This document shows, one piece after another, positions 55,601 to 64,000 of a stretch of DNA of 64,000 nt (its first letter is position 1; every line of letters starts with the position of its first letter). The notes below the pieces were generated by a model. That model did no database searches. It saw only the letters and a list, made by a program, of their open reading frames with translations, and was not told the origin of the DNA. The stretch is from a virus, in the IMG/VR virus record IMGVR_UViG_3300046543_000082, positions 1 to 64,000 of that record. One strand, given 5' to 3'. The translations under genes were made by a program, and so were the position numbers.

Positions 55601-56687
55601 AGATGTTCCCCTGATTCAATGCGTATGCAAGTGCTTGCCTGCGCTGCTGATCGCGCGCGAGGTTTTGCTGAAGCGATTGCGTATTCGCCACGTTTTGCTG
55701 ATTCATCGCGTAGTTCATCAGCGCAGCGTTACTCGGGCTGAAGTTATTTTGGTTCGCCGCCTGCTGATTCTGTTGCGATTGCTGCTGATTGTTCTTGCTC
55801 TGCTGGCTTAGCATCTGCTGCGCCATGTTCATGAAGGTGCTGTTATTCAGCAATCCGCCCATCGACGCGCCACCGATCGACGAGCCGCCTGCGGACGCAC
55901 CAGACAGGCCGCCTCCGAGCGCACCGCTGGCCGTGCCGCTCATGCCGCCACCAGGAAGCAAGCCGCTAAATAGACCGGTAGGTGACGACCCGAGAGCGCC
56001 CCCCATATCGCCGGCCATTGCCCCGCCAAGCCCTGAGCCGCCCGCCGAGACAGTGCCGGTCAAGCCAGCGTCGCCGAATGCAGCCGGGCCGCTGAACAAG
56101 CCTGTCAATCCGCCAGCACCGCCCGTAATCCCACCGGTCGCGGCGGCATCTGTTCCTAGACCAGTCCCTAATGCAGTCCCAGCAGTCGTGCTGCCACCCA
56201 AGCCACCAGCGCCGAATAGACCAGATAAGCCGCCGCCTCCGAACAGTCCGCCGCCCCCAGCCGCCGCAGCGCCTCCGATACCTGCATCAGCGGCGCCCGC
56301 AGCACCTGCGCCGGCTGCTGCACCCGCTCCGCTTCCTCCTGCTGCGCCCAATGCACCACCCAATGCGCCGCCAGTGAACGCCGAGCCGATCCCGATCCCG
56401 ATCGCATCGCCGGGCTTCGCATATGCCGTGTTTGCTAGGTTGTTGACGATTCCAATTTTGCGCAACGGATTGACAGCAGAATCCATCTTGTTAATCGGCT
56501 GCGCGATCGGCTGGAGCACCTGATTCGTCATCTTCGGAATCTGATGCGACGTGAGGTTCACCCACTTATCGCCGATCCCGCCGGGAATCCATGCGATAGG
56601 ATCAGTCCACTTTTGGATTTTCCCGCCGATAGCGCCAATCGGCGAATCTTGGTTGCCAGCGCTGAGCGAATTTCCGAAGACGCCCAT
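55593..56687 (-). CDS. Gly/Ala-rich internal virion protein, 364 aa
   Basis: Starts MGVFGNSLSAGNQDSPIGAI; residues about 100-270 are dense in Gly and Ala, with SSPTGLFSGLLPGGGMSGTA as in 15519-16523. Gln/Asn-rich end. Overlaps its neighbours. Structural, no enzymatic motif. Confidence 0.6.
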   Translation of the reverse strand: MGVFGNSLSAGNQDSPIGAIGGKIQKWTDPIAWIPGGIGDKWVNLTSHQIPKMTNQVLQPIAQPINKMDSAVNPLRKIGIVNNLANTAYAKPGDAIGIGIGSAFTGGALGGALGAAGGSGAGAAAGAGAAGAADAGIGGAAAAGGGGLFGGGGLSGLFGAGGLGGSTTAGTALGTGLGTDAAATGGITGGAGGLTGLFSGPAAFGDAGLTGTVSAGGSGLGGAMAGDMGGALGSSPTGLFSGLLPGGGMSGTASGALGGGLSGASAGGSSIGGASMGGLLNNSTFMNMAQQMLSQQSKNNQQQSQQNQQAANQNNFSPSNAALMNYAMNQQNVANTQSLQQNLARDQQRRQALAYALNQGNIYG

Positions 56688-58418
56688 TTAAGCCGCCATT
56701 TGGTAGTTGACGCGATCGAAGCCGTCGGCGCCGCGGCGCACAGCCTGCGGAGCAATCTTGCGCACCTCGTCTGCCATGAACCCAAGATGCCGGACGTTCT
56801 TCGGTTCCCACATGTACCGGTAGGTATAGACGCCCAACCCATTCGCCCATGTCCCAACGCGCCTGATGGAGCGCTTTGCGCGACGATCGGACATCATCAT
56901 GCCCATGATGCCGGCAGAGCCAAGACCGAATAGACCGCTCATCATGTTGTTGGAACTAGCTTGTCCTGCGTTGTAACCAGCGAGTTGACCTTGATACTGG
57001 TTGTTGTAGAGGCCGGCCATGTCCGCTGGAGCCGCACTGCTCTGTCCGGTGCCCGAATACCCTGGGATCAGGCTCGCGATACTGCCGAGTTGCGAGTATG
57101 GGAGGTTCGCATTCGAGGAAAGCTGGCCCATTAACCCGGATTGCGCGCCATATGTGTTGCCTTGCTGACCGTACAAAGCGCCAGCGTTGGAAATGTTGCT
57201 ACCCTGAAGGCCGTACAATCCGGCCTGCTGCCCGGTGAGTCCTGCCTGCTGCCCGTAGAGTCCTGCCTGCTGGCCCGTGATCCCCGTCTGTTGGCCGACA
57301 AGACCTGCCTGTTGACCGGTAAGCCCGCTTTGCTGGCCGATAAGACCGGCCTGAGCGCCAAGCATGTTTCCTTGCTGACCATACAGATTCGCCGAGTTCA
57401 TCAGGTTCGAACCCTGCTGGCCGAGCAATCCGGCTTGGGTATTGATGCCGGAAATCTGATTTTGCAAATTCTGGGCGCCGAGTTGCGATCCGGTCATGAT
57501 CGCTTGGTTCTGCGCGTTGCTATATGCCTGCTGCTTCGTGTTATTGAAGTTCGTCTGAGCGTTGTTGTACGCCTCTGAACCTGGGGTCAGTCCTTGATTG
57601 GCAAGCTGCGCGCTCAGCGATTCGCCCTGCTGGGAGAATTGTGGATTCAGATATTGCGTCTGCGCCGCATAGGCCGCGTTTTGCCCCTGCTGCTGCGCGG
57701 CCTTGGCTGCTCCCTGATCGAGTTGCGACCCGAGGCCGCCAAGCTGACCATTGATGCCGCCTAATTGAGACTGAAGCGAATTCAGCCCCCCGCCGAGCGA
57801 TGCATATTGAGAGCCTAGATTCCCCAACCCTTGGGACTGTCCAGCGTAGGCTCCGTTGAGTCCATAAAGCGATTGCGTTTGATCGCCGTAGTTATTGTTC
57901 AGCCCGTTAAGACCGTGGCTGATGTCGCCGTACTGGTTATTTAGATTGCTAATACCTTGGTTAAGCCCAAGCTGCTGCTGCGCCAAGCCGGAGAACTGGT
58001 AACCGAGGCCGTTGTAATTGTTGTTAAGCGAATAAAGACCGGTGAGAGCATCCTGATTCACCTGTCCACTATTCGATGCCTGCCCGAGAAGACCATTAAG
58101 GGCGCCGGTGAGTTGCGGGTTAGCGCTTACCTGAGTGTTGTAGATCGGTGCGCCGGTCTTCGGATCGGTGCCGGTCTGCGTGGTCTGTTGAGAACCAAAC
58201 GGATTGTTATAGTTGTTGAGATTCAGCGCTTTGTTGTAGGCGGCAGTATCCGTATTCGTCTGTGTTGTGGCTGCTGCGACCTTCGCAGGATCAGGCGGCG
58301 GTGGCGCGCTTCCACCGCCGCCGCCGCTCTTGCCTTCCAATGTTTCCGGGCGATTCTTGAACAGCGCTCGGCGAAATGCGAGCGCCGGCAAATCAGGCTG
58401 ATCGAAGTAATGCCGCAT
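56688..58418 (-). CDS. Tail/ejection protein with GLxGQQ repeats and S74-like end
   Basis: 576 aa. The N-terminal PPPPDPAKVAAATTQTNTDT and LNNYNNPFGSQQTTQ match podovirus tail proteins. The middle (about 350-440) has about a dozen heptads of the form GLxGQQx. The end SDRRAKRSIRRVGTWANGLG with VYTYRYMWEP and FMADEVRKIAPQAV is an S74 chaperone-like domain, as in 16507-17673 of X. Role unknown. Confidence 0.7.
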   Translation of the reverse strand: MRHYFDQPDLPALAFRRALFKNRPETLEGKSGGGGGSAPPPPDPAKVAAATTQTNTDTAAYNKALNLNNYNNPFGSQQTTQTGTDPKTGAPIYNTQVSANPQLTGALNGLLGQASNSGQVNQDALTGLYSLNNNYNGLGYQFSGLAQQQLGLNQGISNLNNQYGDISHGLNGLNNNYGDQTQSLYGLNGAYAGQSQGLGNLGSQYASLGGGLNSLQSQLGGINGQLGGLGSQLDQGAAKAAQQQGQNAAYAAQTQYLNPQFSQQGESLSAQLANQGLTPGSEAYNNAQTNFNNTKQQAYSNAQNQAIMTGSQLGAQNLQNQISGINTQAGLLGQQGSNLMNSANLYGQQGNMLGAQAGLIGQQSGLTGQQAGLVGQQTGITGQQAGLYGQQAGLTGQQAGLYGLQGSNISNAGALYGQQGNTYGAQSGLMGQLSSNANLPYSQLGSIASLIPGYSGTGQSSAAPADMAGLYNNQYQGQLAGYNAGQASSNNMMSGLFGLGSAGIMGMMMSDRRAKRSIRRVGTWANGLGVYTYRYMWEPKNVRHLGFMADEVRKIAPQAVRRGADGFDRVNYQMAA

Positions 58419-58839
58419 GATGTTTCCCTTCTAGGAAGCGGCACTCTCGTTTGAGCATGCCATAAATTATAAGATCAGAACCGTCAGCGCATCCTTCCCG
58501 CATGATGCCTTCCTGCATAAAACCAAGATGCTGTACGAAGCGGCGCGAATCACAATTATCGGCACGCACGTTTGCAGTAATGCGAGAGCATCGGATTTGT
58601 AGAAATGGATACCGGAAGATGGAAGACAGGTATGCCGGCGTTAGCCAATGGCGCGACCCGTCAGAAGCGATATGCGTATGAACGGAGATGCCGGTATAGC
58701 ATTCGTATAAAACCCCAGCGACGAGTTCGCCGTCTTTCTCAAGTCCTATCGCCGTGTAGTTGAATAGCTCTTTCTCGCCGACGCGCTCAGCCACGAAGCG
58801 CATGACGCGCTCCGGTTGATCCCACACAATTCGCTTCAT
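58393..58839 (-). CDS. GNAT acetyltransferase, 148 aa
   Basis: Begins MKRIVWDQPERVMRFVAERV. GNAT fold with the acyl-CoA-binding region near ITANVRADNCDSRRFVQHLG then FMQEGIMREG, as in podovirus tail-cluster GNAT proteins. The start overlaps the gp10-like gene stop by four bases. Substrate unknown; it fills the same slot as 17670 in X. Confidence 0.8.
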   Translation of the reverse strand: MKRIVWDQPERVMRFVAERVGEKELFNYTAIGLEKDGELVAGVLYECYTGISVHTHIASDGSRHWLTPAYLSSIFRYPFLQIRCSRITANVRADNCDSRRFVQHLGFMQEGIMREGCADGSDLIIYGMLKRECRFLEGKHHAALLRSA

Positions 58840-60416
58840 ACGGTCCAGCCGGTCTCAAACACGATGTCAGAGGCCGCCCAGTGCGTCTCTGTACCGTTGA
58901 TGGCTGCCTTGAGGGTTGGCGATCCAGTCATGCCGACGCCAACGACGCCCTGCCATGCCTTGGCGATCTGAAGCGAGCCGCCCCAGATGCCAGAATCCCA
59001 AATGGCGCTATCCCATATGCCGAAGTTGGTCGGGAGGTAATTTAGCGTTGAATTCGGGATGTTCTGGTCATAGTCGACGTTGATTCCGGCCGCTAGGGCT
59101 GGCGCACCGTTCGTCCACAGGATCGGTCGCATCATCGTGAAGCGCTTCTGAAGCGGCGTCCCGAACTCGTTGAATGCCTGCTGCGCTATGGTGTTGATGT
59201 TCGTGCTGTTGTCAGATAAGCCATTCCATGCAAGGCCGACATATCCAGTGCTCGCGAAGTAAATCTGATCTTTGTAGCGTTCCCAATGATTCGCGTTCCA
59301 ACCCGTGAAGTTGCACCACGCGCCGGTGATCGTGTTCATGACGTATTGCTGCTGCTGCCCTGACCCAATAGGGATATTCAGAATCAGCATGTTCTCCAGA
59401 GGAAAGAGAACGAGACACCACCCGTAATTGTTCGGGTAAAGGCTAGTCGCTTGGGAAATCGCGCCCTGAATCTTCCCGGTCAGGTTCAAGTTGCTGTTGA
59501 CGCGGGTCGAACCAAGCAATGCAGAGATCGGGCCAAGGCCGTCTTTGCCGATGTAGAGCAGATCGCCGCCGTACTTCATGAACGATCGGAAGCCCATCGG
59601 CGTACCGACCTGATATGTGCCTTTCTTCGCGAATGTGGATGCCTGGGAAGGGTCTGTGCCGCCATAGACGGCAATCTCGCCTTCGCTGGTCGCGAGCACG
59701 AGATAATCCTGCATTCCTTCGCCACCGTCGACAGTCCAGATACCCATCGCGACAAGGAAGCCGCCTCGCTTGAAGATCGGCGAAAAGTCGAATTGTGACG
59801 CCGCACCGCCAACCTGGCCGACCGGGAGATACCATGCGTGGAGGGTATTCTTTTCGATAAACCAGACGCGCGAGGCGAAGACTTCGACAAATGACAGATT
59901 GTTCGGATTGACGCCGGTGATCGAAATAGGCGTCGAACTCGAAGTGACGTTCTGCCAAGTCGTGCCGTTATAGACGTAATATCCATCCTGCCCATTCACA
60001 AGACACATGAACGGGCCGGCGCTCGTCGCAAAGTTGGTGTATGACCATTTGTCGTTAGTGAATCCGGTAACGGAAGGCGCGCCGATTGCGCCGCCGCCGC
60101 TGATGTCGTAGATGGACGCACCAGACGCCGCGAATAGCTTGCTGGTGCCTGTTGCCGGGTTGAACGGCATGACCGTGTTGACGTCGCCCGCAAACCCAGT
60201 CGCCCACTTCGTGAAGCCTGCGCGACCCATCACATCGGAAGTCGTAGGAAACCAGTTCGTGAGCGTTACGGCATCTTCGGGCGGCATCTGTGCGAGCGAA
60301 TCACGCGCATTCCAGCCACCAATAGGCGCCGGGAGATTGACCGTGGTCGAGCGCTGCCCTTGGGCCTGCCTGCGCGCGCGCTGGGCCGCTGCTGCAATAC
60401 CCGTGATATTGGTCAT
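58836..60416 (-). CDS. Tail hub/nozzle protein, P22 gp10-like, 526 aa
   Basis: All-beta: PAPIGGWNARDSLAQMPPED, AVTLTNWFPTTSDVMGRAGF and later GDLLYIGKDGLGPISALLGS recall the gp10-like nozzle family of many podoviruses. Overlaps the adaptor gene by four bases. The first 25 residues are a basic Ala/Arg helix absent from the X protein. Confidence 0.72.
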   Translation of the reverse strand: MTNITGIAAAAQRARRQAQGQRSTTVNLPAPIGGWNARDSLAQMPPEDAVTLTNWFPTTSDVMGRAGFTKWATGFAGDVNTVMPFNPATGTSKLFAASGASIYDISGGGAIGAPSVTGFTNDKWSYTNFATSAGPFMCLVNGQDGYYVYNGTTWQNVTSSSTPISITGVNPNNLSFVEVFASRVWFIEKNTLHAWYLPVGQVGGAASQFDFSPIFKRGGFLVAMGIWTVDGGEGMQDYLVLATSEGEIAVYGGTDPSQASTFAKKGTYQVGTPMGFRSFMKYGGDLLYIGKDGLGPISALLGSTRVNSNLNLTGKIQGAISQATSLYPNNYGWCLVLFPLENMLILNIPIGSGQQQQYVMNTITGAWCNFTGWNANHWERYKDQIYFASTGYVGLAWNGLSDNSTNINTIAQQAFNEFGTPLQKRFTMMRPILWTNGAPALAAGINVDYDQNIPNSTLNYLPTNFGIWDSAIWDSGIWGGSLQIAKAWQGVVGVGMTGSPTLKAAINGTETHWAASDIVFETGWTV

Positions 60417-61333
60417 TGAGTCATGCCGTAGTTCGAGTCCGGGATGTTCTCCGGCCCAAGCAGGACTTGGCTAAGCCGCGGCGCGAACGAAAGCATCGGC
60501 GCGCCTTGTTCTTCGCCCTTGATCGACGAAAGGATGGCGTCGTATTCCGCCTGCAAAATCTGCGTCTCGAAGCCCTTGATGCCGAAGTACTTCAGCTTCA
60601 GACCGGCGACCATCAGCCTGTCATCGAACTGGCACGTATCGGTGTCGCTCGTGAACGAGCCTTTCGGCGTCCCGCTGACATCCGTCACCCAGTATTTCGA
60701 GACATACTCGAAGCCGAGGTATTCAGACGTGCTAACGCCCGGCCAAATCTGAAAGGTGTTGCCGAGGATTCGCCAACGGATGCGCGGGCCGGTCGCGATA
60801 TAGCCGGATTTCAGCCATTGCCACTGTTGCGGGCTTTCCGGCCCGAGCATTTCCCAGTGCTTCGACTTATCCCATTGCGTACGGTCGATGATGCGCTGGT
60901 AGTCCGCCGGGAACGCGTACTTGGTCTGCGCGAACGTCAGCGTTACGCCAGTTCCACTCGCCGCGGCCGCCTGGCTCATCGTCACCTGCGTCGACGAATC
61001 AACCGATTGGACGTACGTGTCCTGATTGATGCCGCTTCCGGTCACCATGTACGTGCCGGCGACAATCCCGGCTGTCGATGGAATGCCCGTGATGACGGCC
61101 GAGCCGCCCGTCACGTTGCCGGTCTGGATCGCCCATTGACTGGTGAAACGGTATTCGGTCGTCAGAGCCTGCCAATTGAATGCAGGCTCGCGAATCAAGT
61201 CGTAGCCGACCGCGTTGAGCAACGCAAGCTGCTGCGTCGTGTCTTGGGCTGTATTGCCCGCAACTGAAAACGGCACAGCAAGCCCCAATTCTCCGGTAGC
61301 CTGCTGCACAAGCTGCAACATGGTCGACGACAT
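60413..61333 (-). CDS. Head-tail adaptor, P22 gp4-like, 306 aa
   Basis: MLQLVQQATGELGLAVPFSV at the start, then WQALTTEYRF, YAFPADYQRIIDRTQWD and a C-terminal DDRLMVAGLKLKYFGIKGFE helix. These elements fit the family that joins portal to the tail hub. A beta insert (about 70-135) is extra relative to the X protein. Confidence 0.72.
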   Translation of the reverse strand: MSSTMLQLVQQATGELGLAVPFSVAGNTAQDTTQQLALLNAVGYDLIREPAFNWQALTTEYRFTSQWAIQTGNVTGGSAVITGIPSTAGIVAGTYMVTGSGINQDTYVQSVDSSTQVTMSQAAAASGTGVTLTFAQTKYAFPADYQRIIDRTQWDKSKHWEMLGPESPQQWQWLKSGYIATGPRIRWRILGNTFQIWPGVSTSEYLGFEYVSKYWVTDVSGTPKGSFTSDTDTCQFDDRLMVAGLKLKYFGIKGFETQILQAEYDAILSSIKGEEQGAPMLSFAPRLSQVLLGPENIPDSNYGMTQ

Positions 61334-61336
61334 GGA

Positions 61337-61933
61337 TTACGCCTCTTTCCGGGGACGGCCGGGACCGCGCTTTTCGGGGTCCATCGCTTGCATTGCTTCG
61401 AGTTGCGAGCCGAGCCGCAGCACAGTCGCCTTCAGGTCTTCGATTTCCTGATTGCGGAGCATGAGGTCTTCGGCCTGCTTCTGAGCGAGGGACGAGTCTT
61501 TCGCCGAAGCGATGTAGGCTGCCGCCTTCGTGCGCATCTCGTAGCAGCCCATGCCGATGCGCTGGCATTGCTGGTCGGAGCATTCGGCCAATTGCTCGAC
61601 CGTATGGAATTCGAGCGCCTTCAGCTTCGCCACCGTCGCAACATCCAGGCGCGGCCAATCTTCAATCGGCGTGCCGGATTCAGGGCGATAGGTCGTGCGG
61701 CGCTCGTATGCCGCCCACTGATGCGGCCATTCGTCCTTGTCCTCGTCGCGCATCGGCCGCTCGATGACGTTCGTTGGATCGCCCGGATTGCACTTCTTGA
61801 TCATGGGAATCAGATCGAATTCGGGCTTTCCGCTCTCTTTGCTGCGGAATTCGTTGAAGCGCTTGCCAGGGTAAAACTCGACCCACAGACCAGCCTTCGG
61901 GTTCTGCGAATCACTTTCCAGTGCTTGGTACAT
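61337..61933 (-). CDS. Head-region protein with AT-hook-like end, 198 aa
   Basis: Starts MYQALESDSQNPKAGLWVEF. Middle IDWPRLDVATVAKLKALEFH-like HhH segment (TVEQLAECSDQQCQRIGMG), a C-terminal coiled coil, and the tail EKRGPGRPRKEA, an AT-hook core (GRPRK). Found beside capsid genes in several phages; the role is unknown, with DNA contact suggested by the tail. Confidence 0.6.
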   Translation of the reverse strand: MYQALESDSQNPKAGLWVEFYPGKRFNEFRSKESGKPEFDLIPMIKKCNPGDPTNVIERPMRDEDKDEWPHQWAAYERRTTYRPESGTPIEDWPRLDVATVAKLKALEFHTVEQLAECSDQQCQRIGMGCYEMRTKAAAYIASAKDSSLAQKQAEDLMLRNQEIEDLKATVLRLGSQLEAMQAMDPEKRGPGRPRKEA

Positions 61934-61957
61934 GCTTTTCTCCGTGGGTATGTCTTG

Positions 61958-62155
61958 TTATGCGGCCGGCGTTTCAACCGATGCGACTACAGCCTCGACT
62001 TCTGTCTTCACCGCTTCGACAGGCTTGGCTGCTTCTGCGACGGCATGTTCTAGAACCGTGTCGGCAAACGGGATCGGATTCAAAGAACCATTCACCTTCG
62101 CCAGTGCGCGCGCCATCAGATGCACGAAATCCTTCATCTCTTGGGTCAGATTCAT
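61958..62155 (-). CDS. Small helical protein, 65 aa
   Basis: Start MNLTQEMKDFVHLMARALAK at 62155; earlier codons lie in the terminator. Acidic, Ala/Val-rich C-terminal helix. Directly after the capsid-decoration gene and terminator. Function unknown. Confidence 0.55.
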   Translation of the reverse strand: MNLTQEMKDFVHLMARALAKVNGSLNPIPFADTVLEHAVAEAAKPVEAVKTEVEAVVASVETPAA

Positions 62156-62165
62156 TTCAAGCTCC

Positions 62166-62193
62166 AAAAAAAGGGGCGCCATATAGACGCCCC
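62166..62193 (-). terminator. Leftward terminator after the capsid group
   Basis: GGGGCG/CGCCCC stem with a 9-base loop, followed on the minus strand by TTTTTTT. It ends transcripts of capsid and decoration genes. Confidence 0.75.
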
Positions 62194-62215
62194 AAAGGTG
62201 CCACGGGAGAAACTG

Positions 62216-62512
62216 TTAGACCGATGCCTTCGAGAACCAGCCGTAATCGCCGGTCGACATGTTGGTTGCCGGCGACGTGTATGCGCCCGCCGATGCCGTC
62301 ACGAGGAAGGTCACCGGGTCGACCGTGCAAGCGGTCGTGGATGCAGTGATCGAAGCATTGGCCTTGCCAAAGACGTAGCGCAAGCCGTTGCTGCCGAAGA
62401 CTTGCTCGCCGAGGTTGACGGGCACAGTCCGAGCGCCCGATGCAATGTCGGTTGCAAGGATCGTGTTAATCAGATCGAAGCCGATCTGGGGAGTGACTGA
62501 GAAAGCTGGCAT
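62216..62512 (-). CDS. Capsid decoration-like protein, 98 aa
   Basis: MPAFSVTPQIGFDLINTILA then an all-beta Ala/Thr body ending in DYGWFSKASV. Size and place after the capsid gene suggest a head decoration or fibre. A free-standing HNH gene separates it from the capsid gene. Confidence 0.6.
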   Translation of the reverse strand: MPAFSVTPQIGFDLINTILATDIASGARTVPVNLGEQVFGSNGLRYVFGKANASITASTTACTVDPVTFLVTASAGAYTSPATNMSTGDYGWFSKASV

Positions 62513-62513
62513 T

Positions 62514-62975
62514 TCACTGCTCCTTGAATTTGGTTGTCTTGCCGAGATCGATTCTGCTGATAGTCGTCTGATGAACGCCGAACTTATCCGCTACCTCTTG
62601 TTGACTAGCGCCGGCTTCCAACAAATCCAAGATTTCCGCGACTTGTGCCCGCGTAAACCGGCTTTTGGTGCCTCGCCTGCCCTTCGCATCCATATCTGCA
62701 ACGTTGTCGGCCAAGCTACCCAAAGCAAGATGCTCGGGGTTGACGCACAGCCGGTTGTCGCATCTATGCATGACGACCATCCCATTAGGAATGGTTCCCT
62801 TGAAAAACGCGTAAGAGGCGCGATGGGCGGTAAGTGTCCTGTGATTTTCATCCATGAACTTACCGTAGCCACCGCGAGCCAAACCCGCTTGCCACTCATG
62901 ACAACCAGATTCGACTTGCTTCACTTTGTCCAGAAATCGCTTAACAGGATCGACAGGGGGTCTACCGCCGGGCAT
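62514..62975 (-). CDS. HNH homing endonuclease with C-terminal HTH
   Basis: 153 aa. The HNH core is AHRASYAFFKGTIPNGMVVM with HRCDNRLCVNPEHL, typical of free-standing phage homing nucleases (HNH_3). A helix-turn-helix follows at about 110-145 (AEILDLLEAGASQQEVADKF, GVHQTTISRI). It is inserted between capsid and decoration genes, probably as a self-spreading element; X has none there. Confidence 0.88.
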   Translation of the reverse strand: MPGGRPPVDPVKRFLDKVKQVESGCHEWQAGLARGGYGKFMDENHRTLTAHRASYAFFKGTIPNGMVVMHRCDNRLCVNPEHLALGSLADNVADMDAKGRRGTKSRFTRAQVAEILDLLEAGASQQEVADKFGVHQTTISRIDLGKTTKFKEQ

Positions 62976-63035
62976 GGAAAACTCCTAAGGGTTAGTTAGG
63001 ATATTTTACCATTTATGCGAGTAAACCCCGCATAA

Positions 63036-64000
63036 TCACGCGATCAAAACTCCGCTGAACTGCGGACCACGGGACGTCAAGTTGCCGGCCCACCCGATCA
63101 ATTTGGTGACCGCATCCTGGTTGACTGCCTGACGCTCGCCACCGATCGGCACGAAGTTGCGGTCACGGTGCGGCCGGAACGAGATGTACTTCGTGTTGAG
63201 ACCCCACATGTGATTCGCCGTCGCGTTGGCGCCGATACCGCCATCAAGCACGACATCCGAAGCCATGCCGCCGCCGTAGAACTTGACAGCCGGGAAGCCA
63301 GCGCCTGCGAGCTTCGTGTTGCCGTCGCTCATGACGCGCTGCTGAGCAACCATCGATGCGATGTACATCGAGTAGTAGTTGTTATCAGCAACAAACAGGT
63401 CCATACGGTCACGACCGCGAACCGCCTTGAGAGCGAGCTGCGTCATGTAGTTCTGGATGTTCGCAGCAGAGACAGCAGCACCGCCGTTGGTCGTACCCGA
63501 GAACACCTGCGATTGCCAGAAGGCGAACGATGCGCGATTGATACCGCCATACGTGCCCGAGGTCGGCGCATCCGGAATAGCCGCAGCCAGACCGGTGATG
63601 TTCTTGCCGCTATTGCCCGTGCCATCGAGATAGATGTCGGCCGCAATACGGTTGATCAGTTGCGATTCGGCGATGTCCATACGCGAATCGAGCAGGTCGA
63701 TGATTGCCTCTTTCGACGAGTTCTGAAGCATTTCCAGACCCGAGATGGTCACAGCCGCCGCGTACTGCTGGATCGAGAACTGAGCCGCCGAAATCGGGCT
63801 GTTCGGCGCGATGTTCAGAACTTCGTAGCCCGAGTACGAGTTGACGTTGGTCGTCGTCGCGTCGGTGTACATGATTTCTTCCAAAATCACGTTACCGCCG
63901 CCGAACGGACGGACATTCCCACGCTCACGCAGAACCATGAGCAGGGCGTTGTTGTTTGTTACGTTGTCAGCGAGTTCGCCGCTACGAGATTGGATGGTCG
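63036..64000 (-). CDS. Major capsid protein of phage Y (5' end outside window)
   Basis: The frame is open to the right window edge, so the N-terminus is missing; at least 320 residues are seen. Features: YSGYEVLNIAPNSPISAAQF, SRMDIAESQLINRIAADIYL, DGTGNSGKNITGL and a C-terminal FRPHRDRNFVPIGGERQAVN. It fits a phage capsid family of HK97-like fold that is distinct from the SU10-type capsid of X. Confidence 0.8.
   Translation of the reverse strand, partial: TIQSRSGELADNVTNNNALLMVLRERGNVRPFGGGNVILEEIMYTDATTTNVNSYSGYEVLNIAPNSPISAAQFSIQQYAAAVTISGLEMLQNSSKEAIIDLLDSRMDIAESQLINRIAADIYLDGTGNSGKNITGLAAAIPDAPTSGTYGGINRASFAFWQSQVFSGTTNGGAAVSAANIQNYMTQLALKAVRGRDRMDLFVADNNYYSMYIASMVAQQRVMSDGNTKLAGAGFPAVKFYGGGMASDVVLDGGIGANATANHMWGLNTKYISFRPHRDRNFVPIGGERQAVNQDAVTKLIGWAGNLTSRGPQFSGVLIA

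Larger units (their letters stand above)
40587..64000. mobile_element. Temperate phage Y, partial (early, integration, late genes)
   Basis: From the second leader copy onward, early and integration genes, an intact attP and leftward late genes to the capsid gene belong to a second phage related to X. Its packaging, replication and switch genes should lie beyond the right end. The X/Y border cannot be fixed to the base because the leader is shared. Confidence 0.6.

Noticed and set aside
1-64000. CRISPR array, insertion sequence or toxin-antitoxin pair
   Set aside because: No regularly spaced direct repeats with unique spacers, no transposase, and no convincing toxin gene beside the YdaS-like or RHH genes.

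Overview
The whole 64 kb is bacteriophage DNA; I found no ordinary host housekeeping gene. It holds parts of two related temperate phages, called X and Y here. The GC-rich composition, the many alanine-rich small early proteins and the short-tailed (podovirus) late gene set suggest a Burkholderia or Paraburkholderia host. That host call is an inference from gene content, not from a host marker. The late modules are laid out like BPP-1/BcepC6B-type podoviruses: P22 gp10- and gp4-like tail parts and large Ala/Gly-rich ejection proteins, with no tape measure and no tail tube genes.

Phage X appears complete as a circularly permuted unit, from 1 to 40586, because the first 125 bases recur exactly at 40587. 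From left to right it has: a structured leader; a rightward early operon of membrane microproteins, a Bet/exonuclease pair, a small cytosine methylase-like gene and ead-like genes; lambda-like xis and int; a GIY-YIG nuclease carrying an integrase arm-site-binding domain (6567-7145); an O-acyltransferase. It then has a long leftward block (8478-39466): lysis genes, fibre, ejection proteins, tail hub, capsid, scaffold, portal, terminase, nin-type recombination genes, helicase-primase and the replication protein. The switch lies at 39542-40348, with a YdaS/Cro-like gene facing a peptidase-less XRE repressor.

Phage Y starts at the second leader (40587) and runs past the window end. Its early operon shares the leader and the microproteins with X but has swapped the recombination pair, the excisionase and the integrase. 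Its attP (46868-47097) is intact: a tRNA 3'-end-like core between two copies of a 21-bp arm repeat. Its leftward late block (47111-64000) has a pectate-lyase-like spike, a three-TM holin, lysozyme, fibre, and ejection and tail proteins homologous to X, but a different capsid protein, which is cut by the window end.

Both int genes are followed by undisrupted phage DNA, so the layout fits either tandem prophages, with X inserted into Y by homologous recombination at the shared leader, or a cointegrate or assembly chimera of the two. The most novel items are the Arm-domain/GIY-YIG fusion beside the integrase, the perfectly conserved early leader RNA starting at the predicted +1 of an operator-controlled promoter, the conserved translationally coupled membrane microproteins, and an antisense microgene kept at the same place in both late operons.
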